From NCBI RefSeq assembly GCF_047717795.1, contig NZ_CP159808.1, positions 806,001 through 870,000 of the forward strand: a DNA stretch of 64,000 nucleotides. Direction: 5' to 3'. Position 1 is the stretch's first letter. Each line of letters starts with the position of its first letter. Under the pieces are notes generated by a model. That model saw only the letters and a list, made by a program, of their open reading frames with translations, was not told the origin of the DNA and did not search any database. This DNA is from Marisalimonas sp016777705 (GTDB lineage Bacteria > Pseudomonadota > Alphaproteobacteria > Puniceispirillales > Marisalimonadaceae). Below are positions 18,836 through 28,251 of this stretch, one piece after another. The position numbers were made by a program, and so were the translations under genes.

Positions 18836-19648
18836 ATGATAGTTAAGCCTTATTCTCCAAATTTAGGAGCCGTGATAACAGGTTTAGATTTATCAAAATC
18901 TATTTCTGAAATTCAATTTAAGTTTATTGAAGATGCTTTTCATAAGTTTCAAGTCTTGTTTTTTCAAGAACAAGTTGAGATTTCACCTCAAAATCAGATT
19001 AAACTTGGCAAATATTTTGGTGAATTACATATTCACCCAGCAGCACCTAAGATGAACAATTATCCAGAAATTTTTGAAATACACACCCACAAAGATAGTA
19101 AAATATCTAATGGCGCTGAAGATTTTCATTCAGATGTTTCTTGTGACACCGAACCTCCCTTGGGAACAATGTTACAACTTCATATTCTTCCTGAGTATGG
19201 TGGTGATACAATGTTTGCGAACATGTATATGGCATACGAAGCATTAAGTGATAAAATGAAATTTTTTTTAAACGAGCTTTATTCTTATCATGAATCAGAA
19301 CACTTTTATAAAGGCAGATATGAAGGTGAAAATGAGGTGAATAAACAATATCCATCTGCAATTCATCCTATTGTAAGAACACATCCAGTAACTAAGAAAA
19401 AAGCATTATATGTTAATAAATTTTTTACCACTAGAATTCAAGGACTTAATATTGAAGAAAGCAAACTGATTTTAAACTACTTGTTTCAACATTGTGAGAA
19501 AACTGATTTTCAAATTCGATATAGATGGAATAAAAATGATATGGCATTTTGGGATAATAGATGCACTCTTCATAAAGCTATTTGGGATTATCATCCTATG
19601 GAAAGAAAGGGAAGGAGGGTGACTATAAAAGGCACAATTCCCTATTGA
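18836..19648 (+). CDS. TauD/TfdA-family 2-oxoglutarate dioxygenase
   Basis: This 270-aa protein has iron ligands His98-x-Asp100 (DFHSDVSC) and His246 (CTLHKA), with Arg257/260 near the C-terminus. Length and layout are closest to TauD/TfdA enzymes acting on taurine or phenoxy acids. It is the last gene of the oxygenase cluster and is convergent with a TauE/SafE-type exporter that begins 1 bp beyond its stop. Confidence 0.9.
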   Translation: MIVKPYSPNLGAVITGLDLSKSISEIQFKFIEDAFHKFQVLFFQEQVEISPQNQIKLGKYFGELHIHPAAPKMNNYPEIFEIHTHKDSKISNGAEDFHSDVSCDTEPPLGTMLQLHILPEYGGDTMFANMYMAYEALSDKMKFFLNELYSYHESEHFYKGRYEGENEVNKQYPSAIHPIVRTHPVTKKKALYVNKFFTTRIQGLNIEESKLILNYLFQHCEKTDFQIRYRWNKNDMAFWDNRCTLHKAIWDYHPMERKGRRVTIKGTIPY

Positions 19649-19649
19649 T

Positions 19650-20393
19650 TTACCAATTTTTATAAATAACTAATATTCCAATTATAGTTAACATTAATAA
19701 AATCACTTTTTTAAAAGTATCTTGGGGTAACATTTCTCTAATTTTAAATCCTAATAATTGCATAAAAATCGCTGGTATAGCAAAGGCGGCACTTAGTAAG
19801 AAGTCACTAAAAATAATTTCTTGATATATAAAAAATATTCCAAATATGGGAATTAGGCATGAGAAAATTGTTAAAGAAACTAACTCACTGAACTCATCTT
19901 TTTTTAAATTTAAACTTACTAAATATATTGCTATCAATGGACCAACTAATGTTGTCATTCCACCTAGAATTCCACAAAAAAATCCATAAGTTATTGAAAA
20001 AAATATATTTAACAATAAATCCGAATTAATTTTAAAATCACTATAATTGATTATGGCGCATAGTATTATAGTAAACCCTATCATTTGGCTGATGAAATTA
20101 TTTTCAATTTTATGAAATATCACGCTACCAATTATAATTCCTAAGAAAAGTCCGATTGATAAAGGAATTATTTTTTTATAAGCTTTGAAATTTTTAAATT
20201 TTAATTCTCTAAAATTTACAGCGATTACAGAAAAAAATAATAAAAAAATTGCTTGTTTCGGATTAAGAACAAATGACAAAATGGGTAATGCTACTAAAGG
20301 CAGGCCAAAGCTAACTACCCCTTTTACAAACCCGCCCAAAGAGAGTGCTAGCAACATTAAAATTATTGAATAATAGTCAAGGTTCAGAAACAT
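19650..20393 (-). CDS. TauE/SafE-family anion exporter
   Basis: This 247-aa inner-membrane protein has seven to eight hydrophobic helices. The paired glycine-rich blocks (GGFVKGVVSFGLPLVALP near the N-terminus and CGILGGMTTLVGP in the middle) define TauE/SafE. Family members export sulfite, sulfoacetate or related anions, some from taurine breakdown. Next to TauD-type genes, a role in removing a sulfonate-derived product is a reasonable inference. It is convergent with the neighbouring TauD gene. Confidence 0.87.
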   Translation of the reverse strand: MFLNLDYYSIILMLLALSLGGFVKGVVSFGLPLVALPILSFVLNPKQAIFLLFFSVIAVNFRELKFKNFKAYKKIIPLSIGLFLGIIIGSVIFHKIENNFISQMIGFTIILCAIINYSDFKINSDLLLNIFFSITYGFFCGILGGMTTLVGPLIAIYLVSLNLKKDEFSELVSLTIFSCLIPIFGIFFIYQEIIFSDFLLSAAFAIPAIFMQLLGFKIREMLPQDTFKKVILLMLTIIGILVIYKNW

Positions 20394-20588
20394 GGCGAAA
20401 ACATTTCATAAATGAAATAAAAACTCAACGTTCAATTTTACTTTATAGTTATAATATTTTTGTTCAAAAACTATTATTGAATTTATTTGACATTGATTGA
20501 GATCTTAATGTCAGAAGGATAAAATATCTGTTATAGAATTACTTTTAAAGCAGTAATTTAACAATAATCTATTTTATCAATTATTAAT

Positions 20589-20933
20589 TTAATCATCATC
20601 GATTTTTTTAAGTCCTACTACAACTAATTTTATAAAATAACCATAAAAAAGAGGTAGCAGAGCAATTGAAAAAGCTGGCCAAATTTTCTCTGTCCCTGCG
20701 TAATGATTGCCTATAATAATAATGCCAATCATCAAACCAATCCAACCCATGTATACACAACCATCACCAAAGTTTATTATAAATTCTTTTGGTTTACCCT
20801 TTGCTAAAGCATAGCCTATAGCGCCACCTAAGACAATTAAGAGAGACTGTAAATCAAGAAATTTAGAATGATCTATAGATACAACAGCTCCTATCACCAT
20901 TCCTATGATTATAATCATTCCAATAATACGCAT
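20589..20933 (-). CDS. Small membrane protein, MotA N-terminus-like
   Basis: This 114-aa protein has four predicted helices and an acidic end (KKIDDD). The stretch DLQSLLIVLGGAIGYALAKG resembles the membrane part of MotA-type channel subunits, but the protein is far too short for MotA and has no cytoplasmic domain. No motB or flagellar gene is nearby. A GGGAG-type ribosome site precedes the start. Function is unknown; it is monocistronic and divergent from the helicase gene. Confidence 0.5.
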   Translation of the reverse strand: MRIIGMIIIIGMVIGAVVSIDHSKFLDLQSLLIVLGGAIGYALAKGKPKEFIINFGDGCVYMGWIGLMIGIIIIGNHYAGTEKIWPAFSIALLPLFYGYFIKLVVVGLKKIDDD

Positions 20934-21053
20934 TGTTATCTCCCTTTTTTTATAACAACTGATATATTGCTTTGTTTCAATATAGATATATAAGATTAGA
21001 TACGTTTCACATATTTTATCAAGCGAAAAAAAATCTCTAGAAAGATTAAAGTT

Positions 21054-22382
21054 TTGAAAAATACCAGATTTGAAGATTTAAATATAAAAACTCCTTTTCT
21101 TAAAGCGTTAACTGATGAGGGCTACATTACTCCAACACCAATTCAAAACGAAACTATTCCTCTTGTTTTGCAGGGCTTAGATGTAATGGGCATGGCTCAA
21201 ACTGGAACAGGTAAAACAGCAGCTTTTACTTTGCCAATATTACAAAAGCTTAATGCAAATCAATCAGTTGAGAAAGCTAGAGATCCAAGAGCACTCATAT
21301 TAGCTCCAACAAGAGAGCTAGCAATTCAAATAAACGATTCAATCAGAAATTATGGGAAATATATAGCCCTTAAGCATACTGTAATTTTTGGAGGTGTTAA
21401 ACAAGGACCTCAGGTTAAATTATTAGGTAAGGGCATGGATATAATTGTTGCTACTCCTGGAAGATTATTAGACCTTATAAATCAAGGTTTTTGTTCATTA
21501 AATAAGATAGAATATTTTGTTCTTGATGAAGCTGATAGAATGCTTGATATGGGTTTTATTAGAGATGTTGAAAAAGTAGTTAAAATTTTACCTGTAAAGA
21601 GGCAATCCTTATTTTTTTCAGCAACAATGCCAGATTCTGTCATTAAATTATCAGAAACTATGTTAAAATCACCTAAGCAGGTAAAAGTTAAATCTACTTT
21701 AACTCCAGTTGAAAGAATTGCTCAATCAGTCATTGTTATTGAACCTCAAGATAAAGTTCTTCAATTAATAACTTTATTAAAAGATAAGGTATTTGATTCA
21801 GTTATAGTATTTACTAGAACAAAACATAAAGCTAATCGTATATGTCAAAAACTAATATCTGTTGGCATAGAAGCTGAAGCTATTCATAGTAACAAATCAC
21901 AAGCTGCTCGACAAAGAGCTTTGAACGGGTTTAAAGATGGAAATATTAAAATTTTGATAGCAACTGACATTGCTGCTAGAGGTATAGACGTTGAGGCGGT
22001 GTCTCATATCGTAAACTTTGATATACCTTCTGCTCCAGAAGATTATGTTCATAGAATTGGAAGAACAGCAAGGGCAGGTGCTTCAGGAATAGCAATTACT
22101 TTTTGTGAGCCTAGTGAAAGGCTTAAATTATTTAGAATAGAAAAATTAATAAATTTAAAATTAGATGTTGTCAAAAGTCATCTCTTAAACCCTGAAAACT
22201 TAATTGGGTACAATGAAGAAGTTACTAATTCATCAAAAAATATAAAAAGAGATAGCAATAAATTTGAAAATAAAAAATATAAATCTTCTAAGCTTGCGTC
22301 CACTAAAGGTAAGTCAGCGCTCAAGAGAAATGCTAAAAAAAATAAATTATTTGAAAAAAAGAAAAAATTAAAAAATAACTAA
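21054..22382 (+). CDS. DEAD-box RNA helicase, RhlE-like
   Basis: This 442-aa ATP-dependent RNA helicase appears to start at TTG 21054; no ATG exists before the Q-motif. The Q motif TPIQNETI, Walker A AQTGTGKT, DEAD, SAT and HRIGRTARAG are all present, giving two complete RecA lobes (about 1-370). A Lys-rich tail (380-442) probably binds RNA. It works in rRNA assembly or mRNA turnover, often at low temperature. The RhlE assignment rests on overall layout. Confidence 0.93.
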   Translation: MKNTRFEDLNIKTPFLKALTDEGYITPTPIQNETIPLVLQGLDVMGMAQTGTGKTAAFTLPILQKLNANQSVEKARDPRALILAPTRELAIQINDSIRNYGKYIALKHTVIFGGVKQGPQVKLLGKGMDIIVATPGRLLDLINQGFCSLNKIEYFVLDEADRMLDMGFIRDVEKVVKILPVKRQSLFFSATMPDSVIKLSETMLKSPKQVKVKSTLTPVERIAQSVIVIEPQDKVLQLITLLKDKVFDSVIVFTRTKHKANRICQKLISVGIEAEAIHSNKSQAARQRALNGFKDGNIKILIATDIAARGIDVEAVSHIVNFDIPSAPEDYVHRIGRTARAGASGIAITFCEPSERLKLFRIEKLINLKLDVVKSHLLNPENLIGYNEEVTNSSKNIKRDSNKFENKKYKSSKLASTKGKSALKRNAKKNKLFEKKKKLKNN

Positions 22383-22452
22383 ATTTTATGAATTTTTATT
22401 TTAAAAATTATTGTACAGTTGAGCATTAAATATTTTATTTTTGAGATTATAT

Positions 22453-23154
22453 ATGAGTTTATTAGGAAATGCTGTTTTAGTTAATTGGGGTGGCATAGTA
22501 GAGAACAAAGAAATTGATTACAATCAATGGCATAGTGTAGAACATATGCCTGAGAGAATCTCTTTGCCAGGTTTCTTAAGAGGTTGTAGAGCAATTGGTA
22601 TCACTGGCACAGATATTAAACACAAATACTTTATGATGTATGAAGCTCAACGAAAAGAAGTTTTTGTATCAAAAAAATATTTAGAAAGACTTAATAATCC
22701 AACTAAATGGACAAAAGATATCTTGTCAAATTATATATTCCCTTCAAGAACTATATGTAGTGTTATTGCAAGTAAATCGATAGGTTTTGGAGGCTATTTT
22801 TCAACAATTAGATTTTTAAAAACTAATATAGAAAAAGAGCATAATGTTGAAACATTAAAGTTATCTTTGCCACAAACGATTAAGCTGGATGGTATTACAG
22901 GTATGCATGTCATTTTAGGAGACAATACATTTGGACAGATGAAAACAGAAGAGAAAATGTACAGATCGTCTCAAGGAATGGAAGACCAATTAATTTCTCA
23001 AGCTATATTGATTGAGGGGTTGAATTATACAGCCCTAAAAACAGCAGTAGATAGTTTAAAAAAGGAATATTCATTGATTGAAAATGATAAAATTCTAATA
23101 AATTATTATGAATGTCAACATACTATAACTCAACAAGATTTAAATGGTCTATGA
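22453..23154 (+). CDS. EthD-like alpha/beta-barrel domain protein
   Basis: This 233-aa protein is taken from ATG 22453. The N-terminal half has NQWHSVEHMPERISLPGF, a pattern seen in ferredoxin-fold dimeric alpha/beta-barrel proteins (EthD/DUF-type), and the second half seems to repeat the fold less clearly. There is no signal peptide. The stop overlaps the start of the next gene as ATGA, so it is coupled to a FAD-dependent amino-acid oxidase-like gene. Its role may be a small-molecule-binding partner. Confidence 0.5.
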   Translation: MSLLGNAVLVNWGGIVENKEIDYNQWHSVEHMPERISLPGFLRGCRAIGITGTDIKHKYFMMYEAQRKEVFVSKKYLERLNNPTKWTKDILSNYIFPSRTICSVIASKSIGFGGYFSTIRFLKTNIEKEHNVETLKLSLPQTIKLDGITGMHVILGDNTFGQMKTEEKMYRSSQGMEDQLISQAILIEGLNYTALKTAVDSLKKEYSLIENDKILINYYECQHTITQQDLNGL

Positions 23155-24392
23155 AAAATATATTAATTATTGGATCAGGAATTGTTGGTATTTGTACTGG
23201 AATAGAATTAATTCGAAGAGGCTACTCAGTTACGTTAATGGACCCTAATCAACCAGGTTCTCAAACATCTTATGGAAATGCTGGAGTTATTTCAGATTCA
23301 TCCCTTATGGTAATAAATAATCCTCAATTAAGAAAATCTTTATTTCAATTAATCTTTACAAAACAAACTTCATTTAGATATTCTAAATTTTTTATATTTT
23401 TAAGATTATCATGGATACTTCGTTTTTTAATATTTAGTCATAAAAATCATATGGAATTTGCTGCAAAAGCACTAAGAGAATTGCAAGTTTTGTCATTGAA
23501 AGCCCATCAAGAATTAATCAAAAAAACAAATTCTAAAAATAACATTTCAAAACCTGGTTGGTTAAAACTTTTCAAAACAATTAATAGTTATAAAAAATAT
23601 TATCTTGAGTTAGATGTTTTAAATAAAAACAAAGCTGAATATACCATTTTAGATACTGAACAAATTAAAAAACAATTTCCTGACCTTGAAGAAAGTTTTT
23701 TTAAAGGTGTTTTATTTAAAAATTCATTAAGAGTTAAGTCACCATTAGCTTTATCAAAAAAATATTTTAATTATTTCACAAATTCTGGAGGTGGATATCT
23801 TAAAGAAGAATGCAAAGATTTAAATTATAAAAAGGGTAGATGGTCTATCAATTTTAATAAACAAAATCTTAATTTTGACGAAGTAGTTGTTGCTGCAGGG
23901 CCTTGGTCTAAAAAATTACTATTTAGTTTAGGTTATGATATTCCGCTAGCTTGGGAAAGAGGTTACCACCATCATTTTTCCATAAAGAAAAAAACTAATA
24001 TAAATCCAGCAATTCATGATATAGAGGGAGGGTTCGTTTTTAGTTCAAATGGAAGTGAAATAAGAGTTACTTCAGGGGTAGAATTAAATTTTATGGATGC
24101 TAGTAAAAATGAAATTCAAATAAATGAATCAATTCAAAAGTTACATAAAATTTTACCCTTAGATAAGAAATTAACTGAAAAAGCTTGGTTAGGTTCGAGA
24201 CCAACTATTGCTGATAGCCTACCAATGATAGGTAAAGCTCCTAAACATAAAAACTTATGGTTTAATTTTGGTCATAATCATATTGGTTTATCCACCTCAG
24301 CAGGATCTGCAGTTATTTTATCTGAAATGATACAAAATAAGAAAAGCAGTATCAACACTGATCCGTTTTCTCCAAAAAGATTTAATTTGTAA
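23151..24392 (+). CDS. FAD-dependent amino-acid dehydrogenase (DadA-like)
   Basis: This 413-aa flavoprotein has the dinucleotide-binding motif GSGIVGICTG at its start, a TSYGNAG block after the first helix, and the C-terminal GHNHIGLSTSAGSA segment, all as in D-amino-acid dehydrogenases. I chose ATG 23151 because it overlaps the previous stop (ATGA) and places the Rossmann motif at the N-terminus. It likely oxidises an amino acid or N-methyl compound and passes electrons to quinone. The substrate is not known. Confidence 0.87.
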   Translation: MKNILIIGSGIVGICTGIELIRRGYSVTLMDPNQPGSQTSYGNAGVISDSSLMVINNPQLRKSLFQLIFTKQTSFRYSKFFIFLRLSWILRFLIFSHKNHMEFAAKALRELQVLSLKAHQELIKKTNSKNNISKPGWLKLFKTINSYKKYYLELDVLNKNKAEYTILDTEQIKKQFPDLEESFFKGVLFKNSLRVKSPLALSKKYFNYFTNSGGGYLKEECKDLNYKKGRWSINFNKQNLNFDEVVVAAGPWSKKLLFSLGYDIPLAWERGYHHHFSIKKKTNINPAIHDIEGGFVFSSNGSEIRVTSGVELNFMDASKNEIQINESIQKLHKILPLDKKLTEKAWLGSRPTIADSLPMIGKAPKHKNLWFNFGHNHIGLSTSAGSAVILSEMIQNKKSSINTDPFSPKRFNL

Positions 24393-24395
24393 TTT

Positions 24396-25142
24396 TTAAA
24401 TTAGCGACAATCCACCATCAACTTTTATAATTTGTCCAGTTATATATGAGGCTTGTTTGGAAAGTAAAAAAGAAATCATGTTTGCAATATCTTTTGGTTT
24501 AGCTAGTCTGGAAAGGGGTATTTTGCTAATTATTTTTTTCCATTCTTCTGGTGACAATGCAGAGTGAGTGCCATCTTTTTTTGTATATCCTGGTGAAATT
24601 GAATTCACTGTTACATCATACTTAGCAAGTTGATAAGCTAAAGTTTTTGTGAGTGCCTCAAGAGCTCCTTTAGCAGCAGCTGTAGTAGGAAAAATATTAT
24701 CATTTAAACCAATAGTTTTATTAACAAATGAACTAATAGTAATAATTCTTGCGTTATTAGACTTTTTAAAATCTTCTAGGCATAAATTGATTATTGAAGA
24801 AAAAGATATTGCCATTGTTTGAATTGATTGATTGATTTCTTCATCACTAAATTCACCAAATTTTTGTTTATTGGCATAACCAGCATTGGCAACAAATTGA
24901 TCTATAATACCAGTTTCATTTCTTGCTAAATTAATTAAAGTTTCTAAAAATTTTTTGTTTGACAAATCTCCACATAAAGTATTTACACTTGCACCTTTTC
25001 TTCTTGCATACTGTGCAATTAACTCTAAATCCTCTTCATTTGATTTGGTGGTTAAAGTAAATGATATATTTTTGGTTGCTAGTTTTCTTACTGTGGCAGC
25101 CCCTATTCCTGATGCTGCTCCGGTAATAAGTATTGATTTCAT
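24396..25142 (-). CDS. SDR-family oxidoreductase
   Basis: This 248-aa short-chain dehydrogenase starts with the usual MKSILITGAASGIG; an in-frame ATG four codons upstream (25154) is also possible. It keeps NAG (FVANAGYAN) and a C-terminal VDGG motif. The expected Tyr-x-x-x-Lys position reads TTAAAKGAL, so the catalytic Tyr seems to be Thr or absent while the Lys remains. That would weaken or change catalysis. It is convergent with the DadA-like gene. Confidence 0.82.
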   Translation of the reverse strand: MKSILITGAASGIGAATVRKLATKNISFTLTTKSNEEDLELIAQYARRKGASVNTLCGDLSNKKFLETLINLARNETGIIDQFVANAGYANKQKFGEFSDEEINQSIQTMAISFSSIINLCLEDFKKSNNARIITISSFVNKTIGLNDNIFPTTAAAKGALEALTKTLAYQLAKYDVTVNSISPGYTKKDGTHSALSPEEWKKIISKIPLSRLAKPKDIANMISFLLSKQASYITGQIIKVDGGLSLI

Positions 25143-25217
25143 AAATCGTTCCATCTTTAGAATATTAAGTTTTTGTCATTCAATAATATATAAATAATTA
25201 CAATTTTTATTTTTATA

Positions 25218-26129
25218 CTAAATTTTTTGAGATTCATATAAAGCTGCCATTATACAGTTATATACTTCGGGTATAAGTTTGTTTTTAGGCTCCTTTTTTG
25301 TTGCAAGGTACACATCTGCCCTTACCCAATCGGGTAATTTAATTTCTTTGAAAATAACATTTTCTGGAGAATTTTGTTTTGACGAGCTAGCTAATAAAGC
25401 AACACCTAAAGAAGCCTTCACTAAACCTAGGAAAACGTTTGGCTGACTTACATATTGTACAAAATTAGGCTTTACGCCACTATTTAAGAATAAAGAAGAT
25501 AGTAATTCAAAGCTGTATCTTCCAACAATCGCATCATACATTATGAAATCAATATTATGAAGATCGTTAATAGATAAATTATGTTTTTTTGATAATGGGT
25601 TGTTTATATTTACTGCTAAAAAATAGGGCTCACTTACAACTCTTGAATAATGAAAAGAATTTAGATCTTTGGGTAATCGAGTTAAGCCTATGTCAAGATT
25701 GCCTGCATTTAACGCTGGAACTTGTTCATAGCTCATATATTCCTTAAAAATCAATTTAATTTGTGGAAGTTTTTCATTTAAGTAACTTGCAATTAACGGT
25801 AAGATATCGCTTGCCATTGACGGGACAAAGCCTAAAGAAATTGATCCAGATAATTTGTCTTTACTATTTACTATAATTTTTGATGCATCTTCAATTCTAG
25901 AAATGATTTCAGTTGCATGGGTTAAAAAGAGCATTCCATCCTTTGTTAATTTTACTGATCGGCTATTTCGATCAAATAATTTTGTTTTAAGATTATATTC
26001 TAGATTCTTAATGTGTCTAGTTACTGGTGGTTGAGACATATTTAGATTTTTTGCTGCTTTTCTAAAGTTTAATTTTTTAGATACAGCTACAAAACATTTT
26101 AATTGTTCTATTGAAATAGAAGTATTCAT
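25218..26129 (-). CDS. LysR-family transcriptional regulator
   Basis: This 303-aa protein has an N-terminal winged helix-turn-helix (residues 1-60, with FRKAAKNLNMSQPPVTRHI) and a LysR substrate-binding domain (about 90-295). It is divergent from the EamA transporter gene across a 116-bp spacer that holds a small palindrome, so it probably controls itself and that transporter. The inducer is unknown. Confidence 0.92.
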   Translation of the reverse strand: MNTSISIEQLKCFVAVSKKLNFRKAAKNLNMSQPPVTRHIKNLEYNLKTKLFDRNSRSVKLTKDGMLFLTHATEIISRIEDASKIIVNSKDKLSGSISLGFVPSMASDILPLIASYLNEKLPQIKLIFKEYMSYEQVPALNAGNLDIGLTRLPKDLNSFHYSRVVSEPYFLAVNINNPLSKKHNLSINDLHNIDFIMYDAIVGRYSFELLSSLFLNSGVKPNFVQYVSQPNVFLGLVKASLGVALLASSSKQNSPENVIFKEIKLPDWVRADVYLATKKEPKNKLIPEVYNCIMAALYESQKI

Positions 26130-26141
26130 AATAAAAAGACC

Positions 26142-26153
26142 ATCGTTATCGAT
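26142..26153. promoter_or_regulatory. Candidate LysR operator
   Basis: ATCG-TTAT-CGAT is a perfect 4-bp inverted repeat, 13 bp upstream of the lysR start and within the divergent spacer. Position fits autoregulation by a LysR protein; the arms are short. Confidence 0.25.
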
Positions 26154-26245
26154 ACTTACAAACTATCAATATCTAGTCAATTTATTTGTATATTTAAATT
26201 ATATTAGTAATAATATTTTTTTAAATGGTTCTATAAGTATAACAA

Positions 26246-27103
26246 ATGAAGACACCAATATTTTTTATTCCAACAATGTTAGCTATATTTGTTTCTTTTC
26301 TGGGAGCTTTGGATGGCATTATAGTAAGAATATTATCATCAGACATTCATCCTTTCTTAATTGTTTTTTACAGAAGTATATTTGGATTAATTATTATCAT
26401 TCCAATTTTTTTAAAAGAGAGGGATGTTTTTATTTCTTCTTATCGGTATCTTCATCTTTTCAGAGCTTTTTTAAAAATATTAGCGTTAACCTCTTTTTTC
26501 TTGGCTTTTAAATCAGTTTCTTTATCAGACGTTGTATCGATATCTTTTATTACGCCATTTCTAATAATTCTTGGTTCAATAATGTTTTTAAAAGAAACAC
26601 CTACAAAGAAGCATATAATTTTTTCATTTATTGGATTCATTGGAATATTAATAATTTTAAAACCTGGGTTTTCTAGTATACCTGATGCATTATATTGGGC
26701 TTTAATAGGAGCTATTTTAAGCGCATGTATACAATTAATATTAAAAAAAATGTCTAATAAAGATAAACCTAACACACTTACAGTTTGGAATCTTTTATGC
26801 ACTGTGCCACTTGCATTTATTCCAGCTTTATTCTTTTGGACAACTCTTTCATTGGAAATGTTTATTCTTTTGACAATACAGGGTTTAATTGGAGTTTTGA
26901 ATATGCTTTTTATAACAAAAGCTATGTCAATGGTTGATATAAGTTATTTGGCACCTTACGATTTTTTGAGATTGCCTATTATATCTATACTTGCATTTAT
27001 GATGTTTGATGAAATTCCAAGTGCATCAACTCTGTTAGGGGCTTTAATAATATTTTTGTCTGGTTTTTTAATATCTAATTTAGCTTTAAATAATAAAAAG
27101 TAA
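26246..27103 (+). CDS. EamA/DMT-family transporter
   Basis: This 285-aa inner-membrane protein has ten hydrophobic helices in two EamA halves (about 8-135 and 148-280). GFIGILIILKPG closes the first half, as usual for drug/metabolite transporters. It probably exports an amino acid or a metabolite. It is divergent from lysR and followed after 90 bp by the NHL gene, with an inverted repeat between them. Confidence 0.85.
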   Translation: MKTPIFFIPTMLAIFVSFLGALDGIIVRILSSDIHPFLIVFYRSIFGLIIIIPIFLKERDVFISSYRYLHLFRAFLKILALTSFFLAFKSVSLSDVVSISFITPFLIILGSIMFLKETPTKKHIIFSFIGFIGILIILKPGFSSIPDALYWALIGAILSACIQLILKKMSNKDKPNTLTVWNLLCTVPLAFIPALFFWTTLSLEMFILLTIQGLIGVLNMLFITKAMSMVDISYLAPYDFLRLPIISILAFMMFDEIPSASTLLGALIIFLSGFLISNLALNNKK

Positions 27104-27105
27104 TT

Positions 27106-27126
27106 TTGATACAAAATTAGTATCAA
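27106..27126. terminator. Inverted repeat after EamA gene
   Basis: TTGATAC and GTATCAA are perfect 7-bp arms around a 7-nt A/T loop, beginning 2 bp after the EamA stop. It may be a weak terminator or an operator for the NHL-ABC operon 70 bp downstream. No U-run follows. Confidence 0.35.
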
Positions 27127-27193
27127 TAATGATTATTTAAATATAGACAATTAGTTTATTTAACATGATAATTTTATTTGTGGAGGTTTGAGT

Positions 27194-28159
27194 GTGTCAG
27201 TATTTCTTGGTGATGGTGAATACAAATATAAAGTTGTAGATAATTGGGCTAAATTACCAGAAAATTGGACTTTTATGGACGTTGCTGGCATAGCTGTAAA
27301 TAGTAAAGATGAGGTGTTTGTTTTTAATCGTGGACTACACCCAATGATTATTTTTGACATTGATGGTAACTATCTCAGATCTTGGGGAGATAATCTTTTT
27401 TCTAGACCACACGGTATTCATATTGGTCCAGATGATTATATTTATTGTACTGATGATGGTGACCACACAGTAAAAAAAATTAGCCCTGACGGTAATTTGA
27501 TTTTTCAGATTGGAGTTCCTGATAATCCATCTGAGTTCATGTCTAATTTACCGTTTCATAGATGTACCCACACAGCTTTATGTCCAGATAATAATATATT
27601 TGTCTCTGACGGTTATGGGAATGCTTGTGTTCATAAATATTCTCCAGATGGAAAATTAATTAAAACATTTGGTGAGCTAGGCTCCGGCCCTGGCCAATTT
27701 AATCTTGTTCACAACATTGTTGCAGATGATGATGGTTGGATTTATGTGGCAGATAGAGAAAACCATAGAATTCAAGTTTTTAATACAGATGGTAAATACG
27801 AAACTCAGTGGAATAACCTTCATCGCCCTTGTGGGTTGTTCATGTCTAGAGGAAAGTGTCCAGTATGTATCGTAGGAGAGCTAGGACCTGGCCTCTTAGT
27901 AAATAGAAAATATCAAAATCTAGGTCCAAGATTAAGTGTTTTAGACAATAGCGGAAATTTAATTACCCGCCTAGGTGGTGAAAATGGTCCAGGTTTTGGA
28001 TTGGGTCAATTTCTAGCTCCACACGGATTATCCGTTGATACTAAAGGTAGTATTTACGTTGGAGAAGTTTCTTATACAAATTGGCCCTATAGTTTTGGAG
28101 ATAAACCAAAACCTAAATATTTAAAAACTCTTCAAAAACTAGAAAGAGTTTTGAATTAA
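27194..28159 (+). CDS. NHL-repeat six-bladed beta-propeller protein
   Basis: This 321-aa protein starts at GTG 27194; GGAGG lies 7 nt upstream, while the TTG at 27188 is only 1 nt from it. It has at least four NHL-type blades, for example around GIHIGPDDYIYCTDDGDH and FNLVHNIVADDDGWIYVAD, as in the lyase domain of peptidylglycine amidating enzymes and SMP-30-like proteins. There is no signal peptide. It precedes a peptide-type ABC importer by 80 bp and may act on or sense the imported compound. Confidence 0.82.
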   Translation: MSVFLGDGEYKYKVVDNWAKLPENWTFMDVAGIAVNSKDEVFVFNRGLHPMIIFDIDGNYLRSWGDNLFSRPHGIHIGPDDYIYCTDDGDHTVKKISPDGNLIFQIGVPDNPSEFMSNLPFHRCTHTALCPDNNIFVSDGYGNACVHKYSPDGKLIKTFGELGSGPGQFNLVHNIVADDDGWIYVADRENHRIQVFNTDGKYETQWNNLHRPCGLFMSRGKCPVCIVGELGPGLLVNRKYQNLGPRLSVLDNSGNLITRLGGENGPGFGLGQFLAPHGLSVDTKGSIYVGEVSYTNWPYSFGDKPKPKYLKTLQKLERVLN

Positions 28160-28197
28160 AAACGTAATTATAATTTATTAAGAAAGGAGGAACTTTT

Positions 28198-28251
28198 TTG
28201 AATTTAACTTTAATAAACAAACCTTGGGAGGTTATAAATCATGAAAATTAA
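28198..28251 (+). CDS. Possible 17-aa leader peptide before ABC operon
   Basis: TTG 28198 sits 7 nt after a perfect AAGGAGG (28184-28190). The frame encodes MNLTLINKPWEVINHEN and stops at 28251, overlapping the start (28241) of the substrate-binding protein, which has its own GGGAGG. The arrangement suggests coupling or attenuation of the downstream gene. There is no homologue known to me. Confidence 0.4.
   Translation: MNLTLINKPWEVINHEN

Noticed and set aside
20589..20933. Flagellar motor subunit MotA
   Set aside because: Too short, lacks the cytoplasmic domain, and no motility genes are nearby.
26452..26802. 116-codon frame antisense to the EamA gene
   Set aside because: It is a shadow of a membrane-protein gene and has no ribosome site.
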